DNA of 64,000 nucleotides, from positions 398,240-462,239 of the forward strand of contig JAQGEQ010000289.1 in the NCBI GenBank assembly GCA_034620365.1. The letters run 5' to 3'. This DNA comes from Pegea sp. RAD2-039. Lineage: Eukaryota; Chordata; Thaliacea; Salpida; Salpidae. The notes below the pieces were generated by a model. That model saw only the letters and a program-made list of their open reading frames with translations, searched no databases and had not been told where the DNA came from. Shown here piece after piece: positions 47,994 through 60,800 of this stretch; position 1 is the stretch's first letter; every line of letters begins with the position of its first letter. Position numbers and translations under genes: made by a program.

Positions 47994-48287
47994 ATCTTTC
48001 AAGTCCCGCCGAAATCTTCAACATTCTCTGATTTCTTATATCCCCAATTCATTCAATCTTCTTTATCTTATAGTCTCCAACATATATTCAAGATCTCCAC
48101 TAATTTGATGAGACTCAAATAATCGCTGATGCGTGACGTGCTCACTCATATGTGACGTGTATGAAGATGCTACAATCTGCTTGTAGATGTTTTTCAATTG
48201 GATGTAATTTTGTTGGCATTCTTTTATGTTTAAGTTAATTGTTGTAAAAACTGAAGACTTTCACTCCAGCAATTTCTTCATATTCAT

Positions 48288-48293
48288 AATAAA
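48288..48293 (+). terminator. Polyadenylation signal of the CapZ alpha gene
   Basis: AATAAA about 295 nt after the CapZ alpha stop codon. Confidence 0.5.
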
Positions 48294-48830
48294 TACTTTT
48301 AATGATCGATTTATTATTTCAGCAGTTTTAAAAAGTAAAAAAAAAATTGATTTGAGTTGGATTTGCAGAAGATGAAACATAATAGTTTTAAAACATCATG
48401 ATAAGTAAAAGATAATTTACAAACTGAAGTATCAATTGTTATAAATGGAATAGAAAAGGTAGTGAAATGCGAAGACAGAGTGGAATAGAAAAGCTTTGAG
48501 GGTTTTTCGTGAAGCTGTTTTTCATCTATCTCCTTCAGTTTGCAAAATAATCAGATATTGAGGACAAATAGAAGTTGAAGATCATTTATATCAGTGTCCT
48601 GTTTAACTCGTTTGTTTGATTTTTGCAGTGAAATTTAAATGAAATAAAATTTTTCAATAAATTTTTCTTTTTAAATAGATTAGCTACACTAGTCAACTTG
48701 ATATTTTTATCTGAAATTAGTTAAAAACAAAAATCTTAATAAAATACAAATCATATTACAAAATCATTTCTAAAACCATTCAATCAATTATTTTAAAAAA
48801 TTATTACAAAGACCTTTAATTCTGAGGTTC

Positions 48831-49540
48831 CATGCTTCTTTTTAATCCCTTCAAATTGTACGTACGTCCAATTCTTGAATACAATGTCAGTGCATGGATG
48901 CCATATCAAGTTAGTAATATCAAAAAAATCGAATCTATTCAGGTAACATTTATGAGATTAGTATGTAGGAAACTTAATATTAAATATGATAATTATAAAT
49001 CATCATAATCGTCTCAGTTTCTTCAATTAAGATACTTTTGAAATCCGACGGATTAAATACGACTTAATTCTTATTTTTAAAATTATTCACAATTTAATTG
49101 ACCTTCAGTTTAATGATTTCTTTTCCATTAGTCCTTCCTTCAAATTGTATCAGCTCAGACGACACACATTACATCTTAATAAGCCTATATCACCTAGTAC
49201 ATCGATCAGAGTAAATTTTTTCTCATACCGTACAATTAGTACTTGAAACCAGCTGCCATCAGACATTGTCATCTCGGAGTCGCTCGCATTGTTCAAAAAG
49301 AAGTTGAATCGTTATAATATTGCCAACATTGTCATTTCTAAACTGTGATTTTTCCCTTTTTTATATTATTAACATTCTCTGTAATTGTTCACTGTATATG
49401 CTTTGAGGAGTACTGAAATGCAATGTGTTACATCTTTTGCATAATATATTTCTAACTTAACTGATATTATTTTTGAGAATGTGTGCTCTTTTCAGGCACC
49501 CTTCTTCGCATTTATTGAAATAAATAAATTAATAATTTCT
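48831..49540 (+). mobile_element. LINE 3' fragment (RT C-terminus + 3' UTR)
   Basis: Sense-strand match to the antisense LINE at 8190-8830. It encodes the RT C-terminal segment (ILEYNVSAWMPYQV, KIESIQ, RLVCRKLNIKYDNYKSS) with frame breaks. The shared 3' UTR with CAGGCACCCTTC and an AAAT-type tail follows. It is 5'-truncated. Confidence 0.88.
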
Positions 49541-52500
49541 TTATCCTTTATATTTTAAATTTTGCAGCTATTAAGTGAAAAAGTGAAAAAAAAATTCAAT
49601 TCAATTCTGCTTATGTGAATCACCAAAAAACCAGAAAAAGAACCAATATAAAAATATCATACGGAAAACATTCTGGAAGTTTGTAAATTTCGGTGGTAAG
49701 AAATGTATTTGTCACTTAAGTAGTCACTTCTTTTTAAACAATTGATTTTTCCCTTTGGATTCTTATTTCGCTAACTTCTGTTCGTTGGTAAAGATTAAAA
49801 AGAACTTTTTAAATGAATAACTCTTGATAAAGAATTCAATCTTGTACCGACAGTCTTTACTTTTAACAACAAAGTTTACTTTCATTTAAAATAAGAATGT
49901 ATCTTTTTAAATATTTTTATTTCCATCTTACAATTGAAATTATAACCGAAATCGACAAAAATAAGATTCTTAGAAATTTGTAAATAAATAAATACCAATA
50001 AATGTGAAAATGAAAGTATTAAATTGAGGCAGAGATTAAAATACGAACAACTTTTTCCTGCTGAGAGCAAAACAAAATTCAAGAAGGTGATGATGAAAGT
50101 AGTAAGGTATTCAATAAACATTTAGATGTGATGAAATTATTGAAGAGAGAAGATAATAATTCCAAAGATAAAGCTCTGATTAAACAGATAAAAAAGCTAA
50201 AGACTTTCCGAAGCTCCTTAAATAAGATATCAAAGTAGAAAGTGAAAAAAATGAAAATATTCTCGATGCATCTGTGTGGAGAAGCGGTTACCATAACTCC
50301 CTACCAAGTGACGGGTTCCGGGTTAGATCCCAAGTGGATATTAGAATTACCTTTGGAAATGATGCTGAATTAGATTATGTTGAAACTCAGGTGGAAGACC
50401 GTGTGAGTTTGGTTTAAAAACAAAACTTCCAAGACACGCAAAACATCAACTGAAAAAGTAACATTTTGTGGACACATGTTAGTGGCAAGAAAACTTCTAT
50501 ATAACAAACCCGGGAAGAAAATCCTTGTGAGTTTGGTAAATGACTGGTGGACACATATTTGCGACAAGTCCATAAAAAACCAGGGCAGAAGGTTTTGTTA
50601 GTATATAGGCAACAACTTCTGCCCTGGTACAGATTTTCTTGAGGAAATTATTGATAAATCGCCACTTATTGAAAGATAAGATCGAAAACCATCATAAGCA
50701 TCTTCATTATTGAGATTTTTAAATATGTAGTGACTGATTTTGAAGATTTTTTATTAAATTTAAAGAGATGTTACTTCTGGGTAAGCGATGTTACACTTCA
50801 AAGTATCTGAAGAAAGAAATTCAAAGAGAAAAAATCCTATTCAAATCCTTCTAAAAGAAATGAATTTACTAAGAGATCTAAGGTCATATAGAATAAGCTG
50901 AAAGAGAAATTTCAGAGGAATATTTTTGGCAGTGAGACTCAAAAATAATCATTTTCTCTTTCGTTGTTACTCACATTTACACAGCTTCATCTGTGGTTCA
51001 TCTGAAGATGAAGTTTTAGAAATTGTCTAATGTTACAATGAAGTAGCAAACAAATGAAAAGAAGTTGCAAGAACAAATGAAGAGATTAGAGAAGTCATAG
51101 TTTGCTATCAACCAAGTGTACCTGACAAATGTGTAACTTTCAAATTTTAGTAAATAAATTTTACTAGTAGACTGCTGTGAAGCTTATTTTCAGTATAAAG
51201 TTGTTTATGTGCAAACTTGCTTCTTCAACTGCTTGCTCACAATTGGTAGAGTTTAAATATAAAACAAGAAAAATTCAATTTAAATTTGAAGCAAATGTTC
51301 CACAGCATTTAGATGTAGATTATTAAGTGGAAAAGTATAATATAGAATATGATAAAGCTGTTAGAGAAGTTTATCATTTGAAACTCGAAAACTTTTAGAA
51401 CTTTCAAAACAATTGATGAAAAAGATAAGTGGCATCTCTTTCTCGAGAAACAGGTTTCATCCATCACACATCTGAAGCTGCAGTTTCACAGGCAGTTCGT
51501 CACTTTACTCAGTGTCCTTTCAAAGGCGAAAGAATTTTGGTAATTAAGCTTTAGAAACATCGTCATCATCACAAACATCCACAAAATAAGATCTGATCGC
51601 AAATCGAGATGTAGATCTTAATCTAAAGAGCATCGCACTTTCAAAAGAGTCTTTAGAGTCTTCCGTCTTTAAAGATCAACTTCATCATTCAGTTTGTTTT
51701 GATGCAAAATCTTCGGTGATTCCTTTTATAGTTTGGTAGAAAGCAATTGAAGCCATTTATTTATTGTGAAAATATTTTAGTAATCACAAAGGGAAAAGTT
51801 TTAAATTCTTTTCCAGTTTTCGATATTTAACTTCAGAAAACTAAAAAAATATGCAAAAAAAACGATAATGAAACTAGTCCATCTTGTTAGTTTGACAAAT
51901 TTGAGTTCCTACTTGCAAATCTCATTTCCATTTGATTGAAAAGTTGAATAATCAGATGTAAACTGATGCAACATCACTTTTACCTGAAGAGTTATTCCCA
52001 TGCAATAAAAGAATACTTTCAAATAGAAAGTGAGGAAAAGCACTCGAAGAACTACCTCTTGAAATTTCCATTCAGTTGAAGTTCCACCATTCATCATCTC
52101 AGATGAATCTTATAGATGTAACATTTCTAAAACTGTATAACTTCAAATGACTGATTCTGTTACACATCGCTTTATAAGTATCATTGCAAAAGCAAAAAAA
52201 TCGCAAAACCGTTTTAGTAATCACATTTTCGAATTTTTTGATTTAAATGAATAAATAATTTTAAAAGTATTTCAAAAATTTACAATTTTTTGAGTGTTTT
52301 GTTGACAACAACAGTTCATCTAACAACATTTTCTTTAATAAAATTGTCAAATTGATAGAACAGATAAGTTCAATTTAGCAAAATAATTCGTCACTTTTGC
52401 TTCATTGCAAGTAAAGTAGAATTTATTTATTCAACTAATTTCAAAACTTTAAGTTGTAAATGAAATATCAGTAGTTGAAGTTCTTGTTACTATATTTAGA

Positions 52501-54340
52501 AAAATCTTTTTCAATGTGACGGCTCAGGACTTCAAATCACAGACAACAGTGTTTGAGACACTGTTTATTTTTTCTGATTTTATTTTACAGATGATACTAA
52601 TGAAAGAAAATGTACAAAGATAGAAACAATTAACTTAATAATCAGTTTGTTGTTGTTTGCTTATTATTCTTTTTTGTGTAAAAATATTCCTAAAACTATT
52701 ACTATACTCTTTTTATAATAAAAACTTTTACAAAATACTTCGACATAAATACAAACATTTCAACATTTACTGACAATTATCAACTAAATTTTTGACAATT
52801 TTATTGAGTTTTGTTAGAGATGAAAGATGTAAAATGTATTATTCTCAAAGTTTTGAAAATTAATTGAGTTTAAATTTATTTTAGTTGCTAAACTTACAAA
52901 TCAAAAATCTAGAAAAAGCAGCAAATTAAACAATTTTAGTTTCAAAAGTTAATTTGATATTCTTTTTACTTGAAGTTAAACTCAAGTCTTTTCATTGCAA
53001 CAAAATTGTCTTCAGCGATTACTAGGAGCAAAATCGTAACTCAAGCTTTCTTAAAAGATCAAAAGTGAAATAAATTAAAATTTATAGTAAATTAAATTTG
53101 TTTAAAAACTAACTTTCGATTTAAAAATGAATCTTTTATTAGATTATATATCTGACAAAAAAGAATTTTAAAATAAAAGTTTGATTATTATTGTTGTGAT
53201 AGTAATTTAAAAAACATAAATATGTGAATTACTAATTCCCTGAAAGATGAAATCTCTGATTTAAACTCATATAATAAACTGTTTTGGGTTTTTTAACTTT
53301 TATTAATTTACTCGACATAAATTTTGTTGATCTGTAAAAAAAGGAAATTTTGAATTTCTTTTTATGGTTATTTTGAAGCTGTTTGAGAGATAAGCTTTTA
53401 GATTATCAAAAGTGATGAAGTTATTTACCAAATTGTTACAATATTATGATAGTAATTTATACAACATAAATATTATCTACAATTTTTTCATAAACATGTA
53501 AAGTTGAATAAGTTCAAAGTTTTTCAAGAACTAAAAAAAAATAAAAGACTTTTAAAACCTGTTTCAACCTCTTGTGGAGCAAAATAAAAATATTTTGAAA
53601 CGAGTTGAGAGCAAATTAAGAAACTTTTTGGCAATCAATCAAGTCCACAAAACTTTTCCAAACAATTCTTGTGTATGAAGGTGCTTGAAGCATTTTAAAC
53701 ATGTTTTTTTCACTAACAGATTTTTATAGTTAAATAAGAATAATAAACAAATATATATTTGAAATCACTAATATATCATCGAAACCAAAAAGATTAGATT
53801 TTATAAAAAAAAGTTGATTGAAAAGATTTCATTTCTATTTGATTATCTGTAACTGCTGACCACAAGTTATTTAGATTTTTTTGAAAAAATCCGTTTCCAG
53901 CTAAACTTTTGTAATTAATCAGAAAAATTTCCTTCATTTAAATCTATTTTGTTTTATTAAAATCTTTATTTAAATAAATTTGTGGCAACTTTTAAAAACT
54001 TTTAAAAATCTCAAATGTTTTTTTAAGGTAAAATTGATTTTATCAACTTTTAAACTTAATTTAAATTTTTGAACTTTTTTTCATCAAATGATTAAAACTT
54101 TTTATTAGCTAAACAAACAGATAAATAAAATTGTTTCCGGGTTCAAGTAGAAAGTAAACTTTTCAACTTTCAATTCTTCTCATAAATGAAATAAGATATT
54201 TTAAAGAAAATTTTTCTTAAAATTTAAAAAAGGAAAATCATTTAAGGAACAAAAATTCAATAAATAAAAAGCTTATTTAATCTTTTAATAAATAATCAGA
54301 TGGAAACCTTTTATATAAAGAGTTGATTAAATTTGTTTAT
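49541..54340. other. AT-rich intergenic, no gene resolved
   Basis: A long interval without convincing exons. Segments near 50380-50570 and 51400-51720 are less AT-rich and may be old repeats or gene relics, but I could not assign them. The short ORFs here look random. Confidence 0.4.
50270..50345 (+). repeat. tRNA-derived SINE-like head
   Basis: TGTGGAGAAGCGGTTACC resembles an A box and GGGTTCCGGGTTAGATCCC a degenerate B box at tRNA spacing, but no acceptor stem forms. Likely a SINE head; no second copy was seen in the window. Confidence 0.35.
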
Positions 54341-54349
54341 TTATTGTTT

Positions 54350-54562
54350 GCAATGCTGTAAGCCAAAGAAGAAGTTATGAAGATGCAGTTGTTGCCCATG
54401 TAGCTGGTATCTACTCTCCACGCCAACAAGGAAATGCAGCGGAACAGAAGAACTGATGCAGCTACACCCAACTGACGTCACAGGAGCTTCCAGAAAGACA
54501 CTGAGTACAACGACGAACTGCCTACGAAGCTCCAACTCCGGTTTTAAATTCGGAGTTTTGCA
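54350..54562 (+). repeat. Dispersed repeat, copy 2 (upstream of the plus-strand receptor)
   Basis: Partner of 29640-29850, same strand, with the same CAACTGACGTCACAGGAGCT core and the same terminal AACTCCG/CGGAGTT hairpin. It lies about 300 bp upstream of the start codon of the lectin-receptor phosphatase gene. Confidence 0.85.
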
Positions 54563-54857
54563 AATTTGTTTATAATTTTGATATTAAAAAATTTGTAAAT
54601 TAATTAGATAAATTATTAAGAAAATATTTGTTGAGAATTAGATGATTACTTCAAAGCAAACAAGTCAGGTTCCAATATTCATTAAGTTTTGTAAATTTTC
54701 TAAATATTCTTATTTAGTTCACTTCTTCACTTTTAGATATTTGTTTCAGGATTTTATAACTTTTTTGTACAAATCATCAACATCTTTCAAATAATAAAAT
54801 AGTTTGAAAATAAAGTAATCTTATGAGTCAAGGACACCTTCAAAGTTCTTTGTGAAA

Positions 54858-57800
54858 ATGGAAGAAAAGGAAATGTTTCTTCTTCTCTTCATTTACTTTA
54901 TTCTAACTTCATTTAGTGGTAAGTGACAAATTATATTTGATCAACTTTTTATTTGTTGTAATTAATAAATAAATTTGCGCCAAACTTGTAATCGTTTGAA
55001 GCCTAAAAACACTTTGCTAAGTATTAACAACTGCAAGTTTCTGTATTTTAATTATTTGTTTTATAAAAATTCGATGTAAAAACTATTTCTCAGAATAATT
55101 TTCTTTTTTGTCTGTAAATTTATAAACTACAAAATATCAGGAAATCTTTAATTTCGAAATCTTCAAATGTCTGATGTTTTATTAATAAATACAAAGTTGA
55201 AGTATACATCTAAACTTAATTAAACCGATTTTAACTTACATTATATGGCTAAACTATATAAACCTGGTCAATGTATTTATTTGATCATTACATTTGAATC
55301 ATTGGATATAAATTCTAAAAACTTTTTACTATTTCTATTTTTAGCAATATTGACAAAAGTAACTCATCAAAACATTAGTTTGTTATTTATATTAGTACTA
55401 ACTGATCATTTTAATCGTAATTATCAAGAAATTCAACAGTTTTCAAAACTTTTAACAAAATAAATTATATTTTAGTTGCAACTGAGAAACCAACAACCAT
55501 CAAAGTTGCTTCATTCGGAAATAATTTTTACACTTTTTATAATAAAAGTTGTAACATTAGTGAAGCAAACAAAACTTGCAACAAATTTGATGGATTCCTC
55601 GCTCATGTTAAAACTAACGAAACTCAAACTTTCATCAATCAACAAATTGTTGAGTATAAATTTAACCGCTTTTCTAATAATACGAAAGAATGGTTATCCG
55701 GATTTTGGATCGGATTACATCAAGAAAATGATAATAATAGCATCTGGAAATGGTCTGATGGAGAAAAGGTTCTCTATAAACATTGGAACACGAATACTGA
55801 TTGGATAAAAGAAGAAAATATAAATCTTAACTACAAGGGTGAACCAAATGAATCAAATGAAAAATGTGTTAATATCGCGTTAAGCTCAAAGTTTTTTGGA
55901 TATTGGTTCGATGAAAAATGCTCAAAGAAAAACAAGTTTATTTGTGAAAATAGTAAGTTAGCCTAAATAAGAAAGTTAATTAAAATATAATTTCGAAATA
56001 AACAGTTTACTTAAAAAGTTTCATTTTCAAATTTTAATGTTTCAAATCTTTATCAGAATCTGCAAGTGGAGTTATTTCAAGATCATCCATAATTATTACA
56101 GATAAATCCAAAAGCATCATTTGTAGGATTTACGGAAACAATTCCTATAGAGTAGAATGGAAAAGGTTTTTATATTTCAAATTTTTATCCAAATATTTAA
56201 AAAGTATCAAATATCATTTTAATTTTCTGTATTTTTGACAGAAATGGCAAAACTATAACAACTGACAAAGAACAACAAATTTATCAACAATATAAAAATA
56301 AAACAAACTACAAAGTTTCAATTCTTCATTTTGTGAATCCTTCCATTGAAGAAGAAAGAAGATATAATTGCATCTTCCATCAACAAATGACATCAGGGAG
56401 TTTAGAGATCATCAAAAATTTATCTGCAAATGTAAAAGGTTTGATTAAAGTTTTTACTTCTTGAAAAAAGAGGATTTTATAAAATCTGAATCTTATATTT
56501 GAAGTAAATTCAGAAATTTGAAAAACTTTTTCTTTTCAAATTGCAAATTTACTTTTTTAGATATAAAATAAATTTATAAACTTAATATTTAAAGAAATTC
56601 AAAATTTCATTATCAAAATTATAAATCTAAATTATCACTTCAAATTTGTTCGTTTATTTGTAAAAGTCAAACTGCTCATTATCAATTTAAAAGATTAAAA
56701 TAAATCAAACATCCAAAATAATCTTCATCAAAAATTCTTGGAGTAAATCTTCTTCAAAATTATTTGTTTTATTGATAAAATTTTATTAATTTCTATAAAC
56801 TATCTTGAAGTGGAATCAATTTTGTTGATATTTTTTTAGTTATTTCTTTTCTATCTAAAATCGAAACCAAAACTCTTGAAGAAGTTAAAGTTTTGGAATC
56901 GAAGAATATTTCATGTTCTGCAAAAGGTCGTCCTCTTCCATCAATATCTTGGAAGATTAACAATCAGTTGTTAGAAAAGAATGATAAAGTATTCATCATC
57001 CGAAATACAAATGATGAGAAGCTGATGACAGCAACAAGTTTGATTTCAATTATTAATCCAATTTCTTTTCCACCAAAATTAGCGATTATCTGTGTTGCCA
57101 AAGTAAGAAATAGAATTGGATCTGTTGAAGAAAATAAAACATTTTATCTTAATTCAGGTTTGTCAAATTTCCACAAAAATTGTAAAAATCCAAACAACTG
57201 ATCTGTTGTTTATCTAAATCTCTTGAAAAAGATTTAATTTCAATTTTTCTTTCAGATGCAGAAAAGCTAAAACCAAAAAGTTTCAAAGTTTTAATCGAAA
57301 AAAATAATGAAAATTCGAAGAAAGTTTGTGAATTGAAAAAAGGAAGTTTTCAAAGTAAGTTAGTTGAAAAGTTCCTCTCAAATTTTTATCATTTATATTT
57401 TACTCAAAGATTTTTCTTCTGAGTTTCAATGTTGTTTTATTGGTGAGTTTTTTTTACTAATAAAATATTTTTGTTGATAAATTAATTAATTATTTATTCA
57501 ATAGCTGCTTCACTTGAACAATCTCAAGTAAATAGAAAGATTTGTAAAGAAAATCAAATATTACTTCAATTGAACGACTTTACATTTTCATTAACACAAT
57601 TTAATTTAACTGTTTATGATAATCAAAATCAACTTGTTTCAAATCTTCAATCTAAAAAATCGATAGTCAAAATAGAGAAGTTGGAACCTCAAACTAACTA
57701 CACAGTTAAAGTAAGAAGTTGTATAAGTGAAGATTTATCAACTTTTTCACTTTTAAATCTAATTTTTAGGTGCAATATACACCAAAATATTGGTCAAAAC

Positions 57801-60800
57801 CAATTCAACTTGAAGAAATATTTCAAACTAAAGGGGGATTTCCCAATATTGTTGACGTCACTGGAATTGATTCAACTGAAGAAGGATTTTGTAGAGTAAA
57901 GTTCAAGTTATCTGAAAATCTTGATAATTATCAAATTGAATTTGTTCAAGTAAGTTAAAATTTGAAAAGTATTTGAAAGTCAGATTAAAAAACAGTTTAG
58001 TTTTAAAAGATCGTTTACTAAACTAAATATTTAAATCTTTATTTCTTAGATAAATATCAAATCTGTTAATGTTTCAAATCTTGACGAAAAAGTGAAAATT
58101 GAAGACTTTGATGAGGATCAAAAGATGTTTGTGATCGGAAGAAATGTCAAATGGAAGAAACTTAATTTTTCATTCAGTTTGATGAGTTGTGGAAATAAAT
58201 TAGGAAAAGAAACTGAAAATTTGATTTGTATAATAAGTACAAATTTTGATTTATAAAATTTGAAATCAAATTTGAAAAACTCAAAAATCTTTTTTCAGAT
58301 TCTTCTAAAAAGTCCTGGAATATTATGATTGGAATAATTATTTCTACATCTTTTACATTCTTCTTCTTATTATTCTTGATAATGTAATTTGATAAATTTT
58401 TTAAATAATTTTGTTATTTTGATTATTTCTTTCTAGATATCTCATCAAGCGAAAAACAAATGTTGAAAAAAATCTTGAAAATTCTAAATGTGAAACGGAT
58501 GTTGCTTTTGGTAACTTTTAAGAAATTTCAACAAAATTCAAATTGTTAAAAGTTAAAGTCAAGAAATATTTTCCTACAAAATTTAAACAATAAAATTATC
58601 TTGAAAATCATTTTAAACTAATTTCGTAAACTTGTTTTTTATATAAATTCTAAAAATTTATAATTAACTTTGAATAATTTTTAACTAAATTATCAAAAAC
58701 ATAAAAATTTTGTTTATTTAAAGAAGCAGAAGAAGAACATATTTACATGAATATCATTAATATCAAAACTTCATTATCAAGTACCTCAATTTTAAAAAAA
58801 GATCTCTTACAAGCTTACACAGATGCAAGAAAAAAGAACTTCCAAATCCACAACCATCAATTCCAAGTATTTTTAGCTCAATTTAAATTTTAATTAGTAG
58901 ATTGCAACATTAAATCAAAAGTTTCAATTCAAACCAAAAGTCTGAAGTTAATTTACCAAATAAGTTTTTTAATAATTAAAACTTAAAGTTTTTAAACTCA
59001 ACCAACAAGCTCCAAAACAGAGGAATCTTATTTTTATCACCTTAACTGAGAGTTTAAAGTATACTCAGTTGAGTGAATTAAGTATAAACAATTTTGAAGC
59101 TAACTAACCTTAATTCTGTTGCAAGTAGTTTATCTATTTTGAAAAACTATTTAGAAATTAAAAAATTTTTGTAGAATTTGAAACAAGAGCTTCGTAGATT
59201 GGAATTTTCATTTACTTTTGGTAAAAACATCCAAAACTCGAGAAAGAACCGATACCAAAATATTCTTCCTTGTGAGTCTTCAATTTTCTATTATTACAAT
59301 TTCGCTGATTTCAAATTAGAAAGTCTTTTGAGAGCTTGTTGCTCTTCATAAAGATACTTTCCTTTAATATTTAAGAAATGATTTGAGATATAATTAATTG
59401 CAAGCAACCAGCTATAAAACTTCAAGAAATTTTGTAAATACAAATCTTAATAAAACTTTCTTAAAATTTTCTGAACAAATTTGTTGATAAAAACTGATTT
59501 TCTGTTAATTTAAAATCCAATTAAAAAAAAAATGTAAGACTTTTATTATAAAAGTTAAAAGTAATTTGATTTTTTTGTATTTACATCAAATCAAATATCT
59601 GAAATATTTCTTTCATCAAGAAGTTGTTTGTTTGATTTCAATGATTAATCCAAAATCTATTTTATTGTAATCTATTTATTCGACTGATGAACAAGTTGGG
59701 TTGGTTGATAATCCATTTAGTCCGAATCGTCGTCGAAGATACGCTCTATTACGTCATCTTTCAAACGCGAAAAAGTATCTTCCTCAAATCTATGTAAATA
59801 GTGCCACTATCTTGTGGCTACTTCAGAAGAAGACCACGGTAGTGAAACTAGACAGAAAAGCTGACCACAATATCACTGTCCTAGATCATTAGGCCGTGTC
59901 ACCGAACATTTGGTCCAAATAATGGATACCAATGTTCACTATGATAAGATCTTATGTGAGGAAGTGTGGATGTCAATTTCCTTTCATCTGCTTACAAAGC
60001 TTCAAACAAAACTTCCTTAGATCTTTTTAATTAAACTTTTAATAGAAATATTTGAAAATATTTTTCAATTAATTTATTTATTAAACTGAATTTACTTCCG
60101 AAAAAATTTCTTCAAATTTCAATTATTTAAAACTTTTTAATTCCAAAAACTCATTCATGAAATCTATTTTTATCCAAAAACTTCAAAACTTTTCTTTCAA
60201 TAAAAATTTTCATCGAATTTCCCATTCAGTTTTTTATTCCTTATTTTAGTAGTTTGAAATTTGGAAACAAAAAAAAGTTTCAATTTCTTATTATTTCCAA
60301 ATTAACTAATTGAAAAATCTAGAAATGAATTTACAGATGATGAAACTCGTGTTGTGCTACCTACTCATGGAGACTCAAATATATCCGATTACATCAATGC
60401 AAGTTGGATTGATGTAGGTTTTTACAACAATTTTGTTGTTTTTGGGAATAAATTCACTTGTACCAGGGTTATAACATCAAAAAAAGGTTTATTGCAACAC
60501 AAGGACCCACAAGAAACACCACAAAAGACTTTTGGAGAATGATTTATGAAACTGAATGCAGAGTAATCGTCATGTTGACAAATCTAGTTGAAAATAAAAA
60601 GGTTGAAATTTAAAAATGAAATCAACAAAACTGAACATTGATAATTTGTTTCTATAAATTCCAACATTTGATTTAATTATTACTTTTATTTATCATTCAA
60701 GTTATCTGCTTTAAATGAACAAACAACTAAGAATGTGTTTCAAAAGTTGTTTATTTTTTTAGCTTTATTGAAATATGTTTAAATTCTTGTAAGTTTATAA

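Noticed and set aside
50270-50345. Functional tRNA
   Set aside because: No acceptor stem and no proper anticodon arm; only box-like matches.
59701-59892. ORF considered as a receptor exon
   Set aside because: The flanking exons (59175-59271 and 60337-60413) join in perfect phase to give an unbroken PTP motif, so no exon is needed here.
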